From positions 1,426,001 through 1,490,000 of the forward strand of contig JAUCEF010000004.1 of assembly GCA_033558025.1 (NCBI GenBank): a stretch of DNA of 64,000 nucleotides, written 5' to 3'. This document shows positions 44,074 to 53,590 of this stretch, piece after piece. Under the pieces are notes generated by a model that was not told where the DNA came from, ran no database searches, and saw nothing but the letters and a program-made list of their open reading frames with translations. Source of the DNA: Phytophthora sp. 'mugwort'. Taxonomy: Eukaryota; Oomycota; Peronosporomycetes; Peronosporales; Peronosporaceae. How positions within the stretch are numbered: the stretch's first letter is position 1; each line of letters starts with the position of its first letter. The translations under genes were made by a program, and so were the position numbers.

Positions 44074-45696
44074 ATGCGCCAAAAACGCTATTTCCTGACT
44101 AGCTACCTAATGTGCTTCTCACCAATACATGCTGCACCAACGAATGGCTGTCGCCGCAGTGATCCAAGACGTTCGGACGCCCAAACCTTTCCCCAGAGCC
44201 CCCAAGATGCGCTACCCTCTCCACAGGACGAGTATCTTTCATATATGTCTGTGTTGTCTGCATCACGTCCCGGTCGCCGCACAAGATGGAACAAATGTGC
44301 GGCATTCTTCCAGCTAAACGCAGTGCAGCGAGTCATGTCGGCACTCGTCTTGGCTCCGCTTGTAACGGCCTTCTTGTGGCTCTCTCCAGCCATCGCAACG
44401 ACGACAGTTTGCAGCTTCGTAGCGAGCGCGTGTTCCTACGAGTACGCGTACCTATCGAATCGTATACGCTTGCGAATTCTCACGCGACTGGAAGCCCTGG
44501 AAGGCATTTGGAACGAAGATCCGGCTGGGGCTCGATGGAATAACGAGGTGCATTTGCATAGCAACCGTGGCAGTTTTGTCTCCAGTCAGACAGCCGAGCA
44601 AGATGCTAGAAGTGACTTGTCACAGTCTTTACGGCGTGAAACAAGTACTGATCTTGAAGGCAACCTAAGACTGCCAGTACTACGACTTTTGCAGACAGAT
44701 CTTCGCTCGCGTCAGCAGGAGGAGACAGCACGTGTCGACGATGAACTGCGCAGTCAGGAAGTAAGACTAAGCTGCCACGCTGTCAGCGAAATAGCTGCGA
44801 CCTACTTCTACGGGAACGAAATGCTGGCAGCCGCGTGCCTCTCGGTGGTGATTTCTGCAGCTTCGTCAACGTTGTTTCTTGTCGCAGTTGAGCACGTTCA
44901 AACCCTCCAGTCCACGGAATTCTACGAGTCTCGTTGGTTTTACGCCATCGCCACAAGTTTCGTGGCTGCATTTTGTGCTTGCATGGCGCCTGATTGGAAA
45001 TACGCGTCTACTGTTCTGGTGCAGTACGGGGTCTTTACTGTTCTCGCCATGTACTCGACGGGTTGTCCTCTTAATGATTTCAGCTGTGGAATTGGCCTCG
45101 ACCCCGAAGTCGCTTTCCTTGTTGGGATGTTGTCGTTGCTCATCTGTCGTTTCGCTGCATGTCGTAGCGGGATTGAGGCTGTCCTCACGTTCATGCTGGA
45201 CGTGCTTGGCCTCTTCTACATTTCCGGTACGCTGTCCATCCTCGTGGCTTTCGTGGATGATGAACGCCGAGTTCTCTACCGCGAGCTCTTGATCGCCTTG
45301 TTGTACATTGTCTGGGCTTCCGACACTGGCGCTTATATCACGGGTAAAGCGCTCGATCTGGCCAAATATCCGTACTACAACCCGCTCGCCGCCCATCTGT
45401 CAAAAAGCAAAGACTACGAAGGAACCATTGGAGCTATAGTGTTTGGGATTGGCGCCATGTCTGTGGTTTCTAAGATTCTAGACCTTCCAGGCTCGTTTGG
45501 TTCCAAAGTGCTCATTACAATTGTGGCGGTGATCACGGGGCGGATAGGAGACTTGTTCGAGAGCTTGTTGAAGCGTGCGGCAGGTGTTAAAGACTCTGGG
45601 AAACTCATACCTGGCCATGGCGGCATGCTGGACCGCATCGACGCGTTGATGCTTGCTACGTTGGTTTTCTCGCGCTACTCGGCTGTTGGAGTATGA
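44074..45696 (+). CDS. Phosphatidate cytidylyltransferase (CDP-DAG synthase), copy 1 of 5
   Basis: 540 residues from the first ATG; starts at 44110 or 44245 are also possible since the N-terminal 60 residues are not shared with the other copies. A disordered polar N-terminus leads to a hydrophobic [20 protein letters not shown] stretch and several further spans. The C-terminal third is the CTP_transf_1 domain: [45 protein letters not shown] and IPGHGGMLDRIDAL, which fits the PROSITE cytidylyltransferase signature with all key K-D, H-G-G and D-R residues. The enzyme converts phosphatidic acid plus CTP to CDP-diacylglycerol in the endoplasmic reticulum membrane, feeding phosphatidylinositol and cardiolipin synthesis. 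Confidence 0.88.
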   Translation: MRQKRYFLTSYLMCFSPIHAAPTNGCRRSDPRRSDAQTFPQSPQDALPSPQDEYLSYMSVLSASRPGRRTRWNKCAAFFQLNAVQRVMSALVLAPLVTAFLWLSPAIATTTVCSFVASACSYEYAYLSNRIRLRILTRLEALEGIWNEDPAGARWNNEVHLHSNRGSFVSSQTAEQDARSDLSQSLRRETSTDLEGNLRLPVLRLLQTDLRSRQQEETARVDDELRSQEVRLSCHAVSEIAATYFYGNEMLAAACLSVVISAASSTLFLVAVEHVQTLQSTEFYESRWFYAIATSFVAAFCACMAPDWKYASTVLVQYGVFTVLAMYSTGCPLNDFSCGIGLDPEVAFLVGMLSLLICRFAACRSGIEAVLTFMLDVLGLFYISGTLSILVAFVDDERRVLYRELLIALLYIVWASDTGAYITGKALDLAKYPYYNPLAAHLSKSKDYEGTIGAIVFGIGAMSVVSKILDLPGSFGSKVLITIVAVITGRIGDLFESLLKRAAGVKDSGKLIPGHGGMLDRIDALMLATLVFSRYSAVGV

Positions 45697-46305
45697 CATA
45701 ATATATTTTAATGCCGGTACCATTAGTAACTACTACTTCGAAGTATTAATATCTGCATTAGTGCAAGTAACAGCTCGTTGAGCTTACCGGTACTACACTC
45801 GAACTACATAGTACTCACTGAGTAGTAGTCAATCGTCTGCCCCAGCGCCCAAACCTTTCCAGGTTGCCATCACTCCATGATTTCTTCTCACGGTATTCCC
45901 AATCGACAGGCGGCGGCAAGGAGGCTCTTGCTCCTCGTTTCGGTCTAACTTCTTTTCTCACGCCACAGCAGCCATGTTAACCTTGGCCTCACGCGGTCCA
46001 GACCCCGGTTCTAGCAGAACAAACTGCCGCATTGGTGTAACGGAGAACGCAGCAAGCGGTCTGTCATACAGCGTGTCAACACAGCAGCGAGATATCTCCA
46101 AGCCACGACAACTTGCACTTCACTCGGTCCATCATTTTGGTCGGCGTGACAGCGTCAAGCTGAGCTGCTTTCCGTGCCAGATCGGTCTCCATCGCTCCCA
46201 CAAAGACCAATAATATCATCACAAAAGCTGTGTTTCTTCACCAACCGGAGCCACTATTCCAGTATACTCTCATCGTCCGTTCTCGCACTCTCGTCTTGCT
46301 GCTAA
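45697..46305. other. Intergenic
   Basis: It separates copies 1 and 2 of the array, together with the small gene below. A 79-codon open frame at 45974-46213 (+) has no recognisable motif. The sequence includes short GTACTACT-type words near 45730 and 45800. Confidence 0.35.
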
Positions 46306-46629
46306 CTACCGGAAGATCGGGTTGTGGTCGCTCTCGGAGGTGAAGAATCTTCCAGTACTCGCCTCGCCCATCGCGTGCTCCTCTGACGCGCTCGACTCGA
46401 GAGGAGGGTCACTCAGTGCTTCTAGCAGTAATATTTTGTCCTCACCCGTGCACTCGAGCTTGCTCAGCACTCGATCGTAGTATGCCCGTGGGGTCGCCGC
46501 CGCCAACGTCGCGTCCATCTCCAAGCACTCGCTCTCCATCGCCACCACCTGCTTCACCAGCGGTCCATAAACATCCTCGAATCGCTGCACTTCATCGCAC
46601 AGATCCGATACCCTCGTCGCCACGTCCAT
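46306..46629 (-). CDS. Small acidic helical protein, unknown function
   Basis: 107 residues from the ATG at 46629 (MDVATRVSDLCDEVQRFEDV). It is helical and acidic, with a likely coiled region (VYGPLVKQVVAMESECLEMD) and a polar tail. The frame is open upstream to a TTG at 46680. It runs divergently from copy 2 of the cytidylyltransferase array, with 190 bases between the two starts, a gap that could hold a shared promoter. I do not recognise the family. Confidence 0.5.
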   Translation of the reverse strand: MDVATRVSDLCDEVQRFEDVYGPLVKQVVAMESECLEMDATLAAATPRAYYDRVLSKLECTGEDKILLLEALSDPPLESSASEEHAMGEASTGRFFTSESDHNPIFR

Positions 46630-46819
46630 TCTCCGCTTTCTCCCTCTTGAGCCAATTGCCAACTGAAGTGTGAACCACACAAGTTGCCCTTTTGTTGAAG
46701 TTGGCTACTGCCACATAAATGACCATCACGTCGTCAGATAAATGTTACATTCGACGTCACAAGCAACTCATGTCCTTGCAACGTGACGGGCTTTTTAGTC
46801 GCCACTAATCACCGGGCAA

Positions 46820-48403
46820 ATGACCGCCGACACTGACGTCGTCTTCTCGTCGCCAACGGAGCCTGCGAGCGCCTCCTGCAGCAGGACAATGAGCTCTCCA
46901 CATGCTGAATTCCCCTATGTCCGCGAAGTGTCCGTGTCCCCACGGTCTACCGCCTCGTCGCGGCGACTCCGCACTGGCGGCACGCGGTCACAATGCGCCG
47001 AGTTCTTCCGCCACAATGCGGTGCAGAGAGTGATCTCCGCTGCGATATTAGCACCGGCCGTGACAGTGTTTCTATGGCTGTCACCAGCATTCGCGACCAC
47101 GACAGTCTGCAGCTTCTTGACGAGCACGTGCTCGTACGAATACGCGTGCTTGGCGAACCGCATTCGGCTGAGGATTCTGACTAGGTTGGAGGCCGTAGAA
47201 GGACCCAGTGAGGGCGTGAGCAGGTGCTCAAGGCTCAGCAGCGACACAATGTACCATCATACAAGAAGCAATGGCAGCAGCGAGAGTGCGGGCGGTGAGG
47301 ACGACGACATGTCACCGACACGACGACAGACGCCGAGGGGCAGTTTGGAGTCCGCCGCGAGGATACGAAGTGCAGGACGCGCGTCGCATGTGACTGCAAG
47401 GGAGCTGCAGGCCGAGAGGGAGAACAGGGAGATCGCAGTCGTGGACTGCGAGTTGAGAGACCAGGAAGACAGATTGAATCGGTGTGCAGTTACGGAGCTC
47501 GCGGCAAGGTATTTCTACGGCCACGAGTGGGTAGCTGCAGGGTTGGTTGCGCTCCTCATATGCGTAGTCACGAGCTCTGCACTGCTCTTGTCGATCCAGC
47601 AGATCCACGAACTGCACACAACAGAGTTTTATAGCTACCGATGGACGTTCGCTATCGCCACGGGGTTTGTCGTCGGCCTCTCGGCGTGTTTTACGCCAGA
47701 CTGGCAGTACGGAGTCATCATGCTCATCAAGTACGTGGTCTTCATCTTCCTCACACTCCATTCCATTGCGTGCCCAATGAACCAAGCCAACTGTGACCTC
47801 GAGATCGGTACTTCGCACGTCTTCCTCATTGGTTTCGTGGTCGTTCTGGTGTTTCGCTTCGCGTCGTCGCGTAGTAACGCTGAAGCCTTTGTGACGTTTA
47901 TGCTAGATGTGGTGGGCTTGGTGTACATCACGGGCACGCTCTCCATTCTCGTGTCGTTTGTGGACGACGATCTTCGGATTCTCTACCGGAAATTGCTCAT
48001 TGCTCTGCTGTACATTGTGTGGGCGTCTGACACAGGCGCTTATCTGGTCGGCAAGACACTGGCCTTCTTCAATTACCCATACTACAACCCACTCGCCGCG
48101 CATTTGTCCAGGAACAAGGATTACGAAGGGACTTTGGGTGCTATCGCGTTCGGGATTGTAGCGATGGTTGTGGCGTCGGATATCCTGGACTTACCCGGGT
48201 CGTTCGGTACGAAAGTGGCATACGCAATCATCGCAGTCATCGCGGGGCGTCTAGGCGATTTATTTGAGAGTTTGCTGAAACGCGCTGCGGGGGTGAAAGA
48301 TTCGGGCAGATTGATCCCAGGACATGGCGGCGCCCTGGACCGCATTGACGCACTCATGTTCGCTACGGTCGTGTTTTCTCGTTACTACGCTTTGCACACC
48401 TAG
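46820..48403 (+). CDS. Phosphatidate cytidylyltransferase, copy 2 of 5
   Basis: 527 residues. A polar N-terminus is followed by NAVQRVISAAILAPAVTVFLW, the same first span as in copy 1, and then [25 protein letters not shown], a shared amphipathic stretch. The catalytic C-terminus reads [23 protein letters not shown] and GVKDSGRLIPGHGGALDRIDAL, with the full signature intact. Same orientation as the others; the downstream gap to copy 3 is 127 bases, so each copy needs its own compact promoter. The luminal or cytosolic loops between 180 and 230 differ from the other copies. Confidence 0.9.
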   Translation: MTADTDVVFSSPTEPASASCSRTMSSPHAEFPYVREVSVSPRSTASSRRLRTGGTRSQCAEFFRHNAVQRVISAAILAPAVTVFLWLSPAFATTTVCSFLTSTCSYEYACLANRIRLRILTRLEAVEGPSEGVSRCSRLSSDTMYHHTRSNGSSESAGGEDDDMSPTRRQTPRGSLESAARIRSAGRASHVTARELQAERENREIAVVDCELRDQEDRLNRCAVTELAARYFYGHEWVAAGLVALLICVVTSSALLLSIQQIHELHTTEFYSYRWTFAIATGFVVGLSACFTPDWQYGVIMLIKYVVFIFLTLHSIACPMNQANCDLEIGTSHVFLIGFVVVLVFRFASSRSNAEAFVTFMLDVVGLVYITGTLSILVSFVDDDLRILYRKLLIALLYIVWASDTGAYLVGKTLAFFNYPYYNPLAAHLSRNKDYEGTLGAIAFGIVAMVVASDILDLPGSFGTKVAYAIIAVIAGRLGDLFESLLKRAAGVKDSGRLIPGHGGALDRIDALMFATVVFSRYYALHT

Positions 48404-48530
48404 CGAGTATGTATACATGTATACACTTGGAACACGCCGCGTCTCATAACCAACCACAAAGTGGAATAGTGACTTCTTCCCCACACACCGGGACAAGATT
48501 ACAAGCACGATCGAGATAAAAGGTCTTAGA

Positions 48531-49913
48531 ATGCAGGTCGAGAGCGTCGACTCGCCGCAAGAAAACATTCCGTACGTCCAAGACGTGACAATGCAGACAG
48601 AAGCTGCCTCCCGTATGGAGCAAACTTCTGGATCATGCTGGAAAGGAACCTGGATTCAGGTGGTGCGCTCCAATGTAGTGCAACGTATCGCTTCAGCCGT
48701 TGTGCTGGTACCTCTCGTGACGGCATTTCTGTGGCAATCACCCGCCTTCGCGACGACTACCGTATGCAGCTTCGCGACCAGTGTCTGCTCCTACGAGTAC
48801 GCGTGCTTGGCGAATCGAATTCAAGTGCGGATTATGAAAGGGTTACAAACATTTGAGAACGTGAGTAGTAGCATTGGAATTGATACAAGTGGTCAAAATA
48901 TGCATAGCGACGAAAGTAATATTACTACGGACAATCAAGACGACGTGGCTACTACAAACGAACCGCGACCGCACGAAGGAACGCTTCAACGCAGAGCGAT
49001 TACTACCGTAGCACAAAGATTTTTCCATGGGTATAACATTCTAGCTGCAGCCGGTGTCGCGACAGTCTTGTGTGCGGTATCGTCTACTGCACTTCTTTTG
49101 ACAGTGCAGTGGCTTGAGGAGCTACAGTCGACTGAATTTTACAAGTCGCGTTGGGAATTTGCAGTCATCTCGGGTTTAATCGCCGGGTTTTGCGCATGCA
49201 TGACACCAGACTGGCAGTTTGCTGTCGTGACGCTCATCAACTACTTTGTATTCGTTCTCCTCACGATGCACTCGGCCTTATGCTCCACGGTGGAAGGCGA
49301 CTGCGGCTTGGTGATCATGACGAGACAAACGTTTCTTGGCAGTATCATTGTCATTATTCTGTTCCGGCTCGGTTCGTCTCGCATCAGTCCTGAAGCCTAT
49401 GTGGCCTTCATGCTGGACGTGCTCGGTCTCGTATACGTCGTGGGGCCGCTTTCCGTGATCGTCGCTTTTGTGGAGGATACGCATCATTCTCTCTATCGGA
49501 AACTGCTGATCGCGTCACTCTACGTCGTCTGGGCATCCGATACAGGCGCGTATGTTGTTGGCAAGACCCTCGCGTATTTCAAGTATCCGTACTACCATCC
49601 GTTGGCCCCACATCTCTCCAAGAGCAAAGACCCTGAGGGCACGCTTGGCGCTATCGTCTTCGGGGTCATGGCCATGGTCGCAGCCTCCGAGATTCTCGAG
49701 TTGCCAGGCTCGCTCGGGGCGAAAGTCGCCTATACAGTCGTGGCTGTGATCGTCGGCCGGCTGGGCGATCTGTTTGAGAGCATGCTCAAGCGCGCCGCAG
49801 GCGTCAAGGACTCCAGCTCATTGATTCCGGGCCACGGCGGCTTGCTCGACCGCGTCGACGCCCTGATGTTCGCCACTATCGTCTTCTCCCGATACTATGG
49901 CCTGCGGTTTTGA
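48531..49913 (+). CDS. Phosphatidate cytidylyltransferase, copy 3 of 5
   Basis: 460 residues, the shortest complete copy. The polar linker after FLANRIQ-type residues is reduced. The signature reads [22 protein letters not shown]; it has Ser-Ser in place of the usual Ser-Gly, which still fits the pattern. [12 protein letters not shown] and [12 protein letters not shown] carry one change (Asp-Pro in place of Asp-Tyr). The first span has [16 protein letters not shown], with Gln in place of Leu. It is the most diverged member, so it may be an older duplicate or have altered use. Confidence 0.9.
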   Translation: MQVESVDSPQENIPYVQDVTMQTEAASRMEQTSGSCWKGTWIQVVRSNVVQRIASAVVLVPLVTAFLWQSPAFATTTVCSFATSVCSYEYACLANRIQVRIMKGLQTFENVSSSIGIDTSGQNMHSDESNITTDNQDDVATTNEPRPHEGTLQRRAITTVAQRFFHGYNILAAAGVATVLCAVSSTALLLTVQWLEELQSTEFYKSRWEFAVISGLIAGFCACMTPDWQFAVVTLINYFVFVLLTMHSALCSTVEGDCGLVIMTRQTFLGSIIVIILFRLGSSRISPEAYVAFMLDVLGLVYVVGPLSVIVAFVEDTHHSLYRKLLIASLYVVWASDTGAYVVGKTLAYFKYPYYHPLAPHLSKSKDPEGTLGAIVFGVMAMVAASEILELPGSLGAKVAYTVVAVIVGRLGDLFESMLKRAAGVKDSSSLIPGHGGLLDRVDALMFATIVFSRYYGLRF

Positions 49914-50017
49914 GTGGTAGTTACTGGTAACTTTAACTCGTCCGGACACGAGATCATCCGGATAACCGTTATCGGGAAGGTGGCTGGTCTCAGCGTCATT
50001 CGCCAAGTCGCTTTGTC

Positions 50018-51624
50018 ATGGCTGTCGACAGAGGAGGAGGAGGATCCATTGGCGTCTATCGCGATGCCGTCATGGCTGATACTGGACCTGGACTTGTGCT
50101 CCGATCACCTAGAGACGAGATGCAGAACTCGTCACGGGAAGACTTTGCTTCTGTCGAGGAGCAGGCCGTCATGACTGCGGTGGCAGACAACAGTACTGGT
50201 CGACGCCAATGGAGCGAGTTCTTCCGTCAAAACGCAGTGCAGCGAATCCTTTCAGCGGCCGTTTCGGCACCAGCAGTGACCATTTTTCTATGGTTATCAC
50301 CGGTACTTGCGACTACGACGGTGTGTAGCTTTATGATCAGCACTTGCGCGTACGAGTACGCGTGTCTGGCGAACCGCATCCGACTGCGGATTCTAGCACA
50401 GATAGAGGCCGTGGAAGGCCGACTGGATGGCACATTCGAGCGAGCAGTGGTTTGGCAATACCACGTCATTGGACGAGAACAGAAACAACCACAGCATCAC
50501 GAGCAGCAGTGAGTCGGAGGTGGACGATACTTTTCATTCCCAACTGCTGTCGCCGGTTAAGGTTGTGATTCCTTTCCCATCTCGGTCCGGGCGAGAACGA
50601 CGAGGTCGTCACAGTCGGATGCGAGGGTTGCAGAGGAAGAACGGGAGAACCGGGAAATTCCCATTGTGGACGATGAGTTGCGAGACCAAGAGGATCGAAG
50701 ACATCGCTGTGCCGTGACCAGTGTAGCTGTTCGGTACTTTGAAGGACATGTGTGGTGGGCTGCGGCGTTCGTGTCAATTCCAGTATGCATCGTGACGTCG
50801 GTCATGTTTCTTCTCTTAATTCAGTGGGTAGGCGAGTTTGGGTCGACGGAGTTCTATACATACCGATGTTTTTTCGCGATTCCGACAGGATATGTGGTCG
50901 CGCTGTGTGCGTGCTTGACGCCCGACTGGCAATACGCAGTGATCACGCTGGTCAAGTATGGTGTGTTCACTATTCTCACATTGCATTCCACGGCATGTCC
51001 AATGAATGAGCTGGACTGCAATTTACTGATGAGCACCTCGGAGATTTTTCTTGGCGGTGTGGCAGTTATCCTAGTGTTTCGCTTTGCTTCAACACCCGGT
51101 AAAGCTGAAGCCTTTGTCAGCTTCATGCTGGACATTGTGGGCTTACTCTATATCACGGGCACACTGTCGATACTCGTGGCGTTTGTCGACGACAAGCACC
51201 GCACACTGTACCGGAAGTTGCTCATCGCGCTGCTGTACATTGTCTGGGCGTCCGATACAGGGGCTTACGTTATTGGTAAGATACTCGTCTCCTTCCACTA
51301 TCCATACTATAATCCGCTGGCTGCGCATCTGTCGAAGAACAAAGACTATGAAGGTACCATCGGCGCCGTTATTTTCGGTAGTATCATTATGATTTGTAGC
51401 ATCTGAGCTGCTGGATTTGCCCGGTTCCTACAGCATGAAGGTCGGCGGTGTTGGCGGTGATCGTTGGACGGATTGGTGATTTGTTTGAGAGCTTACTGAA
51501 GCGCGCAGCGGGTGTCAAGGACTCGGGTACGCTCATCCCAGGCCATGGAGAAGTATTAGACCGCATCGACGCACTTATGTTCGCCACGATTGTTTTCTCG
51601 CGCTACTACGCATTGCAATCTTGA
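50018..51624 (+). pseudogene. Phosphatidate cytidylyltransferase, copy 4 of 5, disrupted
   Basis: The frame starts normally and runs through NAVQRILSAAVSAPAVTIFLW and CLANRIRLRILAQIEAVEG, but near 50425 it shifts by one; in the shifted frame the polar linker reads SITSSSESEVDDTFHSQ, and near 50600 the original frame returns as VAEEERENREIPIVDDELRDQ. The original frame has stops at 50512 and 50558. A further break near 51395 follows GTIGAVIFGS, and the frame recovers only after about 51450 as [21 protein letters not shown]. The signature GHGGxLDR is also changed to GHGEVLDR. Either sequencing errors or true decay could explain the shifts, but the Gly-to-Glu change in the catalytic motif argues for decay. 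Confidence 0.8.
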
Positions 51625-51810
51625 GCCTGTCCGGAACAAATTGCCCATACTAATAAGAAGCTTAAGTAATTTTTCGCAAAAATGAATGGAGGAATGGATA
51701 TCATTTTAAGTTTAATTTTGTTAAAACGATTTAATTGCATGCGTGGTGCCCGGCTCACGTCGAAAAAGCCGGTCCATCCCACTTGCACTCTTGGGCCCCA
51801 CTCACGAAAG

Positions 51811-53385
51811 ATGGAGCAGTGCCCCACACGCCAGCGCGAGGCCTCGGACATCCCTATCATGCAGCAGCTATCCACCGCCGTGCAAAACTCTCCGCTTGTG
51901 AACTCCTATCACGGATTCAGCGTCCAGTCCTCGCCTCTGCCACCCACTACGTTGAGTCGCTGCGCCGCCTTCCTGCGCTACAACGTGGTGCAGCGCACGC
52001 TCTCCGCTGCAGTGCTGGCGCCCGCAGTGACCCTGTTCCTCTGGCTATCACCAGCCATTGCCACGTCCACTGTCTGCAGCTTCATGACCAGCACCTGTTC
52101 GTATGAATACGCGTGTTTAGCGAACAGAATCCGCCTGCGACTATTAACGCGACTCGAGGCGCTCGAGAGCTCAATCGGCATTGTCATGAGACCTGCAGCT
52201 GCGACAAGTGACGTCTCCTATCAAGATACACGCAGCGACAGTGAGAGCAGCAGTGACAGCTTCACGAGCAGCCGGACGTTCGACTTCGACGTGGCTGCCA
52301 GTCGACCATTTGCGAACTCGCAGCTACACCAGAGGCTCTCAACTGATATTGACTGGTATCCAACGCGGTCGACGACTACCAGGGCTTTCCAGGAAGAACA
52401 AGAGGCTCGAGAGATCGCACGAGTGAACCAAGAGTTGAAGGAACAGGCACCCAGGCTACGACGCTGTGCGGTCACTGACGTGGCTAAATACGTATTTGGA
52501 GGACACGAGTCGCTGGCCGCGCTTTGCGTTTCCGCACTGTTGTGCACGATCTCATCCTGCATTTTCCTTCTGACCATCCAACAGATCCCGACACTCGCCA
52601 CGACGGAATTCTACGAGTCTCGATGGTTTTACACTGTCGCGACGGGCTTTGTTGCTGCTCTGTGTGCCTGTCTATCGCCAGACTGGCAGTACGCAGTGGT
52701 GATTTTCCTGCAGAATGCCATCTTCACGACGCTGACGCTCCATTCAACGGCGTGTCCGATGAATGATCTGTCGTGTAACATGGCGATTAAACCTGCGCAG
52801 GTCCTCCTGGCCGGCATGGTGGCCTTCTTGATCTTTCGATTCGCAACAAGCCGAAGCAACGCTGAAGCCTTTTTGACGTTCACGCTGGATGCAGTGGGGT
52901 TAATTTACATCATTGGCACCTTGTCGGTGCTTGTGGCGTTTGTGGATGACGAACGACGGACACTTTATCGAAAACTGCTGATTGCGTTGCTGTACGTCGT
53001 CTGGGCATCCGATACGGGTGCCTATATTACTGGCAAGGCGCTCGCGATGGCGAACTATCCCTATTATAACCCACTGGCAGCTCACTTGTCGAAGAACAAG
53101 GACTACGAGGGCACACTGGGCGCGATTGGGTTTGGGATCATCGCCATGGTTGTGTCGTCCGATGTGCTGGAGTTGCCAGGCTCTTTGGGGACGAAAGTAG
53201 TATTTACTATTGTTGCAGTCATAATTGGGCGATTAGGAGATCTCTTCGAGAGTTTGTTAAAGCGAGCAGCAGGGGTCAAGGATTCCGGCACGTTAATTCC
53301 TGGTCATGGTGGCGTACTTGACCGTATTGACGCTCTAATGTTCGCAACGCTCGTGTTCTCACGCTATTACGCGATGGTGTACTGA
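51811..53385 (+). CDS. Phosphatidate cytidylyltransferase, copy 5 of 5
   Basis: About 524 residues from the ATG at 51811; the open frame extends to an ATG at 51682, but alignment with the other copies does not support that N-terminus. First span YNVVQRTLSAAVLAPAVTLFLW, then CLANRIRLRLLTRLEALE. A long polar linker (residues about 140-210) is rich in Ser and Asp (SDSESSSDSFTSSRTFDFD). The catalytic block reads [44 protein letters not shown] and [16 protein letters not shown]. All key residues are present. The next gene downstream is a transposon. Confidence 0.9.
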   Translation: MEQCPTRQREASDIPIMQQLSTAVQNSPLVNSYHGFSVQSSPLPPTTLSRCAAFLRYNVVQRTLSAAVLAPAVTLFLWLSPAIATSTVCSFMTSTCSYEYACLANRIRLRLLTRLEALESSIGIVMRPAAATSDVSYQDTRSDSESSSDSFTSSRTFDFDVAASRPFANSQLHQRLSTDIDWYPTRSTTTRAFQEEQEAREIARVNQELKEQAPRLRRCAVTDVAKYVFGGHESLAALCVSALLCTISSCIFLLTIQQIPTLATTEFYESRWFYTVATGFVAALCACLSPDWQYAVVIFLQNAIFTTLTLHSTACPMNDLSCNMAIKPAQVLLAGMVAFLIFRFATSRSNAEAFLTFTLDAVGLIYIIGTLSVLVAFVDDERRTLYRKLLIALLYVVWASDTGAYITGKALAMANYPYYNPLAAHLSKNKDYEGTLGAIGFGIIAMVVSSDVLELPGSLGTKVVFTIVAVIIGRLGDLFESLLKRAAGVKDSGTLIPGHGGVLDRIDALMFATLVFSRYYAMVY

Positions 53386-53590
53386 AGGACGTCGCGAAGA
53401 TCAATAATGCCAATATACCACTACTAACGAACGAAATACGGAGCAATTCAGAACGGGAATGATTGGCCCACCTTGCCCAGCCAAGAACTTTATGAGCTAC
53501 TGCAGGCCGTCTCTTCTCTCTTTCACATGGATTTCCAAACCAGCACCGCCTGCAAGTGAAGACTGCCAAAGTCCTTCATCGTTTTCCAAA

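Noticed and set aside
44866..45396. 176-residue minus-strand frame opposite the first cytidylyltransferase
   Set aside because: It is antisense to a conserved catalytic domain; similar shadow frames occur opposite the other copies.
45974..46213. 79-codon plus-strand open frame
   Set aside because: No recognised motif, no homologous frame near the other array copies, and no supporting intron or promoter signal.
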